From NCBI GenBank assembly GCA_963576565.1, contig OY755044.1, positions 51,343,847 to 51,407,846 on the forward strand: a stretch of DNA of 64,000 nucleotides. Reading direction: 5' to 3'. Positions 56,125-64,000 of the stretch are shown here, one piece after another (the stretch's first letter is position 1; each line of letters begins with the position of its first letter). A model generated the notes under the pieces. It ran no database searches. It saw only the letters and a program-made list of their open reading frames with translations, and had not been told where the DNA came from. This DNA comes from Aspidapion aeneum (Eukaryota; Arthropoda; Insecta; Coleoptera; Brentidae). A program made the translations under genes and the position numbers.

Positions 56125-56794
56125 GTAAACATCATGAAATACCTAACACTGTTTGTCTGACTGTAAAATTCTAGTTGCTGGCCAGCAAGCTAGCTTCCCG
56201 GGGGGGGGCAGAAAAAGTTATATTTTATTTGCACAACACAAAATAAAAAGTGCACTCTGTTACACAAAATGATACATACCTGTCTTTTTTCAATACATCT
56301 TGCAATGAGTGGTCCTCATTTAAAATCACTGCAAAAACTGAATCACTGTCAAGGTTAACTCTGTTTTATGATCTGCATAAGGAACTTCTACATTACTTTT
56401 ACAGCCTTTAATGAGATAATTAGCCAAACACAACGTATTTCTTATAAAAATTTAAGAAAAAACAGTTATATCAAAATAAATAAATATAACCCCATAAATC
56501 TGACTTCTCGTGTAAGTTTCTTACTAAAATAATCCCATGGCTGTTTTAGACTCATGTGCGCCCGCCCCACTACATTGAATTAAAAAGAGAGAGTAAATAG
56601 CTGGATGATAATGTGTGAGTTTCGGAAATAAAACGAATCAACCACTGTTCAGTCACTAATGTCATGGTTGTTTTAGATTATTATGCGCCCTTACTAGTAC
56701 ATTACTTTAAAAAAAGACAGTAAATAATCGGATCATAATGTGTGACTTCAGTCAATGAAACTATTAGTACGTTCTAGAGTCATATTTTGTGTCG
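56125..56794. other. Spacer
   Basis: No gene recognised. CATGGCTGTTTTAGACTCAT (56537) and a similar GTCATGGTTGTTTTAGATTA (56661), each followed by TGCGCCC, show a local duplication of about 125 bp. Confidence 0.45.
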
Positions 56795-57262
56795 ATTTTG
56801 TATCGGGGTGCTCGTTACGTCATCGGGGTGCTGGCCTACGTCACAGTCAGCGCCTTATTGAGCTTAGTTTCTGAGCAAATCGGATAAAACCTGTAACAAA
56901 ATTAATTTGTTTGTTGATTTGTAAAAATTGATTTTATTTACTTTGTGATACAGCATTTCAAAGAAAATTTCATTGTCTACAATCGATTATAGAGGATAAT
57001 TTTTGACAGAGGGCCTGCTTTTTAAGATAATCGGGTAAAACATGTGACAAACATGTGTTTTTTTTTACATTTTCTCAATAAACGGACGCCGCTGGAAAGT
57101 TCACCGCACTAAGTTATACATTTTTAAAAAGGGAATTTCATTTTCTACAATAAAGTATAAAATAAATTTTTTCCCAGAGAGCTTAGTTTTTCAAAAAATT
57201 GGACAAGAGTTGTTAAAAAATTTGGTAAGCTTAATGATTTTTTAAAATTAAAGTAATTTACG
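56795..57262 (-). repeat. ~180-bp repeat family with terminal module
   Basis: Starts with the module CGGGGTGCTGGCCTACGTCA ... CAGCGCCTTA (the inverse of about 32193-32255). Units in inverted orientation follow (CATTGTCTACAATCGATTAT; AATAAACGGACGCCGCTGG). Confidence 0.75.
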
Positions 57263-57267
57263 TACGA

Positions 57268-60200
57268 CCCTAATAGTCTAAGAGCCCAGTAGGATTTTGG
57301 GCTTGAATTGCAAACCGATACTCACATATATCAGTCGATTCGTCATAAGACCATGTCCAAAAAAAAAAAAAATGAAGATACCTGCGAAAATCCTACATAA
57401 ACAACCCGCCATCGTTGTTTAAAGATGGCGAAAATGAGTTTGAATCAAATGTACGTAACTTTCTTATTATTTCATCGATTTTACTCAAACAAATTGTGAT
57501 TAGCTTCTACTATAATGGTCTTTCGAAAACACTATCAATACTTTGATTTTTATTGGTCCCTATACTGTAAATTTTGTAATTTCCTCAAATACACTGTTTT
57601 TTTTTTTAGGTTTTTTGATTTTTTAAAGAAAACTATTGGTTTTACAAAAAAAAACATAAAAAGTAAAAAATATGCAGATTGTTAAGATGTATTCATGGTT
57701 GGTCTAATATTTCCCGTAGGTTGAGCGGTTTTTGAGTTACACTTAAAAAACCACGAAATTGGCCTATACCTACCCCTGGGTACAAAATTTTCAGGTTTTC
57801 ACCAAAGTCATGAAAGTTACTAAAAAACTATACGGATCGAAAATGGATGTGAAGCTACATAAGAAACGGCTATTAGTTTTAAACAGAAACTGATACTGAG
57901 GTAGATATGGCGGCTTAGTTATCTTCAAAAAAGGATAGTACACTTTTTGTCGTAAAGTTAATAGTTTTCCTGAAAAAAACAAAAAGTATGCGGCATACAT
58001 AATTCGATGTTTTTGTTCCATATAAGTACGACAAGGGCATGGGTCCATTAAGGGAAAAAATAATTTATCCACAGATAAAAAAACCCGCAGTTACATATTA
58101 AAACTCAGCATCAAAAATCTTACTAAAGACATATTTGATAATTTTCTGTTAAATTGACAGGTGGTCACGTGATTTTGACAACTTCTTAACGGTTTGAGCT
58201 AGATACTTGGTTCTTTTTTTGAATTGTAGACAAAAATATCCGATCAAAATTAATCACCACTGGGATCTTTTTAAATTGCAAAAATATATACAGGGTACCC
58301 CAAAAGTCCGGGTCCACCCAAATATCTGCTAAACTATTGAAGATAACTGAACCATATTTGGCAATGATCCATGACATTGAGAGATATATTTCTGTGAAGA
58401 GAAAATCTGTAAAAAACTTAATTTTTTCAGTTTTTGTCAAAATTGACAAGTTTGTTGTTTAAACAAAAACCCTCATGAGAGATATCTTGTTTGAAAGGTC
58501 TTAGAAAAACCAAAATTGTGTCAAAATCTCTCAACTGTCAAACTTATTCTTTTACCATTCTTGACAATTTTTATAAGTTTTATCTAACAATATAGCCTAT
58601 TCGACAAGTGACAATTACGTCAACATGTTAGTTTTTGAAAGACCCCTCGAATAGGCCATAAGCCGCAAATATGAAACATTCCCCCATCGAGACATATTTC
58701 ATTTTATTGATATTGTCATCTCCTAAGGAAGAAAAAGAAACGTGGAAATATTGGTAAAATAACTTACACAGACTCTGTGTCTCTAAAAGGGTCTATAACT
58801 ACAATAGTCTACGAAATATTCCTGAGGTCAAAGTAAGTCGATTTAAAGTCACTTACCTTAGTCCGAAATTGCTCCGTTTTCGAGATACAGGGTGCTAAAG
58901 TTAAAAAATAGAAATGGAATTTTTCATATATTTTGAACATTTTTCAATTCGACTATTGACACCTTTTTACTATAACTGCTAGAGGGCGCTTCACACTGGA
59001 CTTCAGATCGTTTAAAATAGCCATTACTTTTTCTCGGTGTACCTTGTTGGTTTAAAGTTACTAAATTATAGATTATTTGTTTAAAAAGTCAAGGTAGCTC
59101 AATTTGAAAATTTGACTAGATAGCGTGCGCTTTTCCCAAAGATCCATACTTTGAGCAAAACTTGGCAGCATTGCGACCGCTCTCATGGTCAAATCTCAGA
59201 GCAAACCCCACGCATGCAAAACAAATGCTAGGTTGTCAAGGTTCAGCCCCAAATAGTTTTAAATCATGATTCGCTAATCAGTGGCATTTTTAAATAGCCA
59301 CCCTGTACCTATTTTACAAATCTTATGAGTTTATACTCATACTGGTGTCCTCAGCGAATGACCGTAATTGCTTTATACGTAAAACGGAGATAATCGCGTT
59401 TAAAGTATTTATGTTACATAATAACTCTGTTCAATAAATAAAATAAAACTATGTGGTTTTTTACTTTGGAGGAAAAATCACTTAGAAGTCCAAATATACC
59501 AAAATTTTATATTTTTCCATAGTTACGGTCATGTCGCTGTGTTTGCCAGCAACATGTAAGTTTACTTACTATTAGATAGACAAGTCTTTATAAGTTAGTT
59601 ACATTCAAAAATTTTAAATTAATAAATTAATTTTGAACAAAAGTTTTTTTTTCCAAAAATTACAGAGCTATTCATGATTGTTTAGTCAATACGGGTGTGT
59701 AATATGTAAACTTGCCTTACTCTACCAACACGAATTAAAAAATTATCAATACATTCTCTTCGTCACTTTTAGTTTAGGACAATTATTTTTATTCAAAACA
59801 CGATATTGAATCAGTTCACCTTTAAGTGGTGCAACGAGTGTCTCAGTACCTTATAAGGGTGTGTCGGTGCGTGCCTTTAGTGTATTGAGAGTACTCGAGG
59901 CTTACACCGTAAGTGTTACAAAGTTTTAATTTGTTGCTTTTTAAAGTTTTCTCATTTTTGCGTCTGTAAACAATTATTTTTCTTAAAATTGCAATCTTGT
60001 ATGCAAACATATGACCCAAAATTTAAATATGGGTGTCTTCAGCAGTTAAAAGAACAAGATGTCTAATTTAGCGATAATAAAGGGAGTCATATCTCAGAAA
60101 TAGAGTACGAAACTAAAACAAAACAATGTGCCGATCAAGATAAAATCTAGTTCCGAAGATAAAAATTGCGATCCAGCCTAAAATGACAACAAGGCGGCAT

Positions 60201-61437
60201 GACATTTCGTTACTTTATTGACGGGGAAAAAGTAATCGCACGCCACTGTCCAGTATGTCCCTTCAATAGTTTAGCAGATATTTGGATGGACCCGGACTTT
60301 TGGGGCACCCTGTATATATTTTTGCAAATTTAAAAACATGCCAGTGGTGATTAATTTTGATCGGATATTTTTGTCTACAATACAAAAAAAGAACCAAGTC
60401 TTTAGCTCAAACCGTTAAGAAGTTGTCAAAATCACGTGACCACCTGTCAATTTAACAGAAAATTATCAAATATGTTTTTAGTAAGATTTTTGATGCTGAG
60501 TTTTAATATGTAACTGCGGTTTCTTTTATCTGTGCATAAATTATTTTTTGCCTTAATGGACCCATGCCCTTGTCTTACTTATATGGAACAAAAACATCGA
60601 ATTATGTATGCCGCATATTTTTTGTTTTTATCAGGAAAACTATTAACTTTACGACAAAAAGTGTACTATCCTTTATTGAAGATAATTAAATGGTCTTTTA
60701 GCGGGGGTACATCTTGACCCCATAGGGGTTCGTCTTACATAAAAAAATTACTCTTAAAAATTAAACTGTAAGTTACGGTTCGGCCATGTTTAAGCTGTCA
60801 TTTCTACCTCAGTATCAGTTTCTGTTTAAAACTAATAGCCGTTTCTTATTCAGCTTGACATATTTTTTCGATCCATATGGTTTTTTAGTAACTTTCATGA
60901 CTTTGGTGAAAACCTGAAAATTTTATACCCAGGGGTAGGTATAGGCCAATTTCGTGGTTTTTTTAGTGTAACTCAAAAACCGCTCAACCTACGGGAAATA
61001 TTAGCCACACCATGAATACATCTTAACAATCTGCATGTTTTTTATTATTTATGTTTTTTTTTTGTAAAACCAATAGTTTTCTTAAAAAAATCAAAAAACC
61101 TAAAAAAAAAACAGTGTATTTGAGGAAATTACAGAATTTACAGTATAGAGACCAATAAAAAACAAAGTATTGATAATGTTTTGGAGAGGCCATTACAGTA
61201 GAAGCTAATCACAATTTGTTTGAGTAAAATCGATGTAATAATAAAAAAGTTACGTACATTTGATTCAAACTCCTTTTCGCCATCTTTAAACAAAAATGGC
61301 GGGTTGTTTATGCAGGATTTTCGCAGGTATCTTCATTTTTTTTGGGACACGGTCTTATAACAAATCGACTAATATATGTGAGTATCGGTTTGCAATTCAA
61401 GCCCAAAATCCTATTGTGCTCTTATACTATAAATTGT
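57268..61437. mobile_element. 4.2-kb foldback structure with ~1.1-kb arms
   Basis: Left arm about 57268-58347, right arm about 60262-61437, clearly inverted copies of each other. Shared blocks include GGATTTTGGGCTTGAATTGC at the outer edge, GACAGGTGGTCACGTGATTT in the middle and ATCTGCTAAACTATTGAAG at the inner edge. The right arm has about 90 bp more, near 60690-60785. Each arm contains a TACAGGGTRCCCCAAAAGTC motif near its inner end. The 1.9-kb centre has no reading frame of note. No transposase was found; the target duplication was not resolved. Confidence 0.85.
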
Positions 61438-61456
61438 TATAAATAAAAAAAAACCT

Positions 61457-61670
61457 GGGTACGGGTAGACCTCGTCAGATGTCTATCAGGGGAAATGAAT
61501 CGACCCCTGCCCTCCGTAGATTCCAGGTACTCTCCGACCCGGAGAGTTAGCACCTGTATAGGGTCCCTTTCCCAGGGTTACGGGAGAAGACCACATCGAT
61601 ATGAAAGGCGGAGAGAATGGACCTCGGTGGTGGAGGGATAGTATAAAAGCCTACTGCCTTGTAGTACCGG
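61457..61670 (+). mobile_element. RTE 5'-end fragment (leader only)
   Basis: Nearly identical to the first ~200 bp of RTE copy 1 (GGGTACGGGTAGACCTCGTC ... GGACCTCGGT). It then skips about 35 bp and resumes with GGGATAGTATAAAAG, fading near 61670. There is no endonuclease or RT sequence after it. Confidence 0.85.
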
Positions 61671-62292
61671 CACACAGAGGGGCAAAATCAAGAAAACATG
61701 CGATTTAGTGCAGAACTCATTTATCTAACATGGGAGATATTTTTACTGAAAACTATTTATTAATAATCGCTTTACCATAACAAGTTAGCTTTGCATAGTC
61801 AAACGTCAAACAAATGAATAAAACACCTTGTCAAAGTTAGCGTGTTTTGAAAACTGACGTTGCGTAGTTGTTTTAAGAACACAAATGAATCAACTTTGCC
61901 ACAACTTTTAATGTTGATCAAGTTTGGTTAAAATAATTTTAATTATGTCAAATAATCACAAAAATTTTTGTTGTTTTTCTTCAAACTGCCATTTTTGTAA
62001 AATCTTTCAAAAATTTATTATTTTCTTTAATTTTAAAAATATACGTGGACACAAAGTAAGCTGTCGCGGGCGAGTTTTCACATGTCATTTTTTATTGAAC
62101 CTTCCTTTTTAAAATAATGCCACATTTAGCTGCTACTTTATGCTAATAAGGCCGGAATTAATTTTTAAATATTAACATTTTTCTCCAAACTTAGCGAAAT
62201 ATGTGTTTAAATTGTAGTATAGATATTTACAATAAAACGTACTAAATACATATACGTCTACACATACTATTATTATACTCATTATATATTAA
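61671..62292. other. Spacer
   Basis: No gene recognised; the 62-residue frame at 61924-62112 is A/T-driven. Confidence 0.4.
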
Positions 62293-62660
62293 GGAATAAA
62301 AGTCACCTTATCCCGAGGCAAAAAGTTTGTAGCCTAAGCGTAGCGAGGTATATAATTGGTCAATAGCTAACAAGACACTAATTACGAATTTTAGGAGATA
62401 TTTTTTAAACTTTTGGATTTTTCTACTCTAAAATTAAATTATAATTATACTTATGTAGTTTTCAGCTATTTTAATAAAAACATAATGTCTGATAGAGCCT
62501 TTTATTTTGAATTTTAAGGATAAAAAGTGACTGTTTTATCGCTAAAATAAGGATTAAAGGGGTTCTTATAGTATATACCAAGGGATAAAAGTGACACATT
62601 TTATTTCAAGGTAAAAAGTTTTTAGCACGAGCGTAGCAAAAGCTACAATTCGTTAAAGGA
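62293..62660. repeat. Two copies of a GGATAAAAGTGAC...GCGTAGC repeat
   Basis: 62293-62365 and 62580-62660 share GGNATAAAAGTSAC, a CGAGGCAAAAAGTTT-like block and GAGCGTAGCRA. A third copy lies inverted at about 38048-38112. Confidence 0.6.
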
Positions 62661-62837
62661 TAAAAATACTCTTTTATAACCAGGTTTATACGTTAATTTT
62701 ACGCTTTCAGACCGATCTTTTTCTTAACTTATTATTTGATTTATTAATATAGTTAAATTATTTTTGTTCTGTTTAGTATAATATATAAATATGATTATTT
62801 ATAAACAAAGAAAGCTTTCAATGGCGTATATAGAAAA
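62661..62837. other. Spacer
   Basis: Nothing recognised. Confidence 0.35.
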
Positions 62838-62971
62838 ATGTCTCGGGGTGGGCCCGAGACAGTTTGGGGGGGGGGGGAGAGACCCCATGAGGCCGTATTT
62901 TATGCTGTTTTATGTTTGTATTCATGAAATATGTGGAAAATATCTAGAAAAATCTTAGCTTCGGGGGGTGC
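62838..62971. mobile_element. CAGTGACGGACCC-type MITE, third copy (partial)
   Basis: Contains CCCATGAGGCCGTATTTTAT and CATGAAATATGTGGAAAATA, and ends GGGGGGTGCCCGG. It directly abuts the RTE fragment that follows. Confidence 0.55.
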
Positions 62972-62987
62972 CCGGAGAGAGATAATG

Positions 62988-63812
62988 CCAAAACATGGGA
63001 ATTCCGTTGGACGAAACCGCCTTGTATACTTTATGTTTCGCCGATGATCAGATAGTAGTGGCTCAGGATTATGACGACCTCGAATATATGACATGAAAAC
63101 TAATAGAAGAGTACAATAAGTGGGGACTAGAGGTTAATCTCAATAAGACAGAGTATATGTGTATCGGTGGAATGAAACAGGATCTAATCTTAAATACCGG
63201 GCAGCGAATTTAGTCCTGTGATGAGTATAAATACTCAGGTCCAAAAATTACAGCTGACGGAACACTAGACAAAGCTATAAAAGATCGAAACGTACAAGGA
63301 AGAAAAGCAATAACTTTATTAAATGGAATAATTTGGGACCAAAGTATATCAAAACATAACAAAAAGCTTATTATAACGCCATTGTAAAAAGTATTATTAC
63401 GTACGGTTCAGAAGTATGGCCAATCAAGGATAGAACAGAAAAAATGCTTTCCGCTACGGAGATGGACTATTGGAGAAGAGCAGCAGGGAAATCAAAAAGA
63501 GAAAGAGTTACAAATCAAAGAATAAGAGAAATTATGACAGTGGGTGACCGTACTTTAGTGGATGATATAAGAACAAAACAACTAGTGTGGTACGGACATG
63601 TACAAAGAATGAATGATGAAAGACTACCTAAACAAATACTACAATGGAAACCAACTGGCCGAAGAAAACGAGGACGACCAAGGAGAAGCTGGAGAGAAGG
63701 AATAGACAGTGAAATAAGAATAAGAGGCCTAGATGATGAATTATGGGCAAACAGAAACGAGTGGAAGACGTTGAGACGTTGTGAAACCGATAAATATATA
63801 TATATAAAAAGA
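62988..63812 (+). mobile_element. Second RTE family, 5'-truncated
   Basis: Begins inside RT and ends in an (AT)n-like tail after GAAACCGATAAATATATATA, unlike the (TAG)n tail of copies 1 and 2. The protein differs at many positions from those copies, so this is a distinct RTE lineage. Confidence 0.85.
62993..63805 (+). pseudogene. RTE reverse transcriptase C-terminal half (second family)
   Basis: Reading frames combined: MGIPLDETALYTLCFADDQI (motif C, F-A-D-D), VVAQDYDDLEYMT and a stop, then KLIEEYNKWGLEVNLNKTEY. The thumb follows, and the open frame 63444-63839 carries RELATED signatures WYGHVQRMNDERLPKQILQW and RRKRGRPRRSWREGIDSE. Stops at about 63096 and 63212 and a frameshift near 63370-63385 disrupt it. 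The palm motifs A and B are lost by truncation. Confidence 0.8.
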
Positions 63813-63829
63813 ATCTGGCCTTGTTATAG

Positions 63830-64000
63830 ATCATTTTAAAGGACATTTCATTGTCTACAATCGAATATAGAACATAATTTTTATTAAAGAGCTTAGTTTT
63901 TAAGAAAATCGTATAAATCATGTAATAAACATGTTTCTTTTTTAATTTTTTTTACACCACCTCAATAAACGGACGCCGCTGAAGAGTTTCTCATTGGTCG
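63830..64000 (-). repeat. ~180-bp repeat family, one inverted unit at the window edge
   Basis: CATTGTCTACAATCGAATAT, GAGCTTAGTTTTTAAGAAAA and AATAAACGGACGCCGCTG match the units at 56870-57260. It continues past the window end. Confidence 0.8.

Overview
The window is repeat-dominated, A+T-rich nuclear DNA of an animal, most likely an insect. The signs are BEL/Pao and Ty3/Gypsy LTR retrotransposons, RTE-type LINEs, a Penelope-like element, many short non-autonomous DNA transposons (MITEs) and a TTAGG-derived tandem array. I found no convincing host gene, no tRNA or rRNA gene and nothing prokaryotic. The only long intact reading frame belongs to a retrotransposon. The species cannot be read from the sequence.

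Layout. 0-3.3 kb: MITEs, including a hAT-type insertion whose empty site is preserved in a nearby duplicate. 3.3-7.4 kb: a decayed Gypsy-like element on the + strand. 10.9-14.2 kb: a near full-length but broken RTE LINE on the - strand. 16.9-17.3 kb: about 35 copies of TTAGGTTGGG. 18.0-18.4 kb: a foldback-like MITE with G+C-rich minisatellite arms. 19.5-20.5 kb: a 5'-truncated RTE. 20.8-27.1 kb: a complete Gypsy element on the - strand with two 433-bp LTRs, an ATAG target duplication and a tRNA-Leu-type primer site. Its protease and reverse transcriptase have lost their catalytic motifs. 27.7-32.2 kb: minisatellites and a ~180-bp tandem repeat family. 33.2-34.7 kb: a Penelope-like remnant (GIY-YIG endonuclease, inverted termini with hammerhead-ribozyme motifs) apparently inserted in a LINE 3' UTR. 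35.5-45.9 kb: MITEs, foldback structures and local duplications.

46.1-54.6 kb holds a three-level nest: a TA-flanked MITE sits in a duplicated segment and is split by a BEL/Pao element. That element has identical 709-bp LTRs, a CCACA target duplication, a tRNA-Tyr primer site and an uninterrupted 1763-residue Gag-Pol. It looks very young and potentially autonomous. 55.0-55.7 kb is a long-TIR MITE. 57.3-61.4 kb is a 4.2-kb inverted repeat related to the foldback at 41.1-42.7 kb. 61.4-64 kb holds an RTE 5'-end fragment, a second RTE family (3' half) and more of the ~180-bp repeat.

The coding sequences do not form a pathway: each retroelement encodes its own capsid, protease, polymerase, RNase H and integrase or endonuclease. 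The MITEs and foldbacks encode nothing and would depend on transposases supplied elsewhere. All homology statements come from reading motifs and comparing copies within the window; no database search was run.
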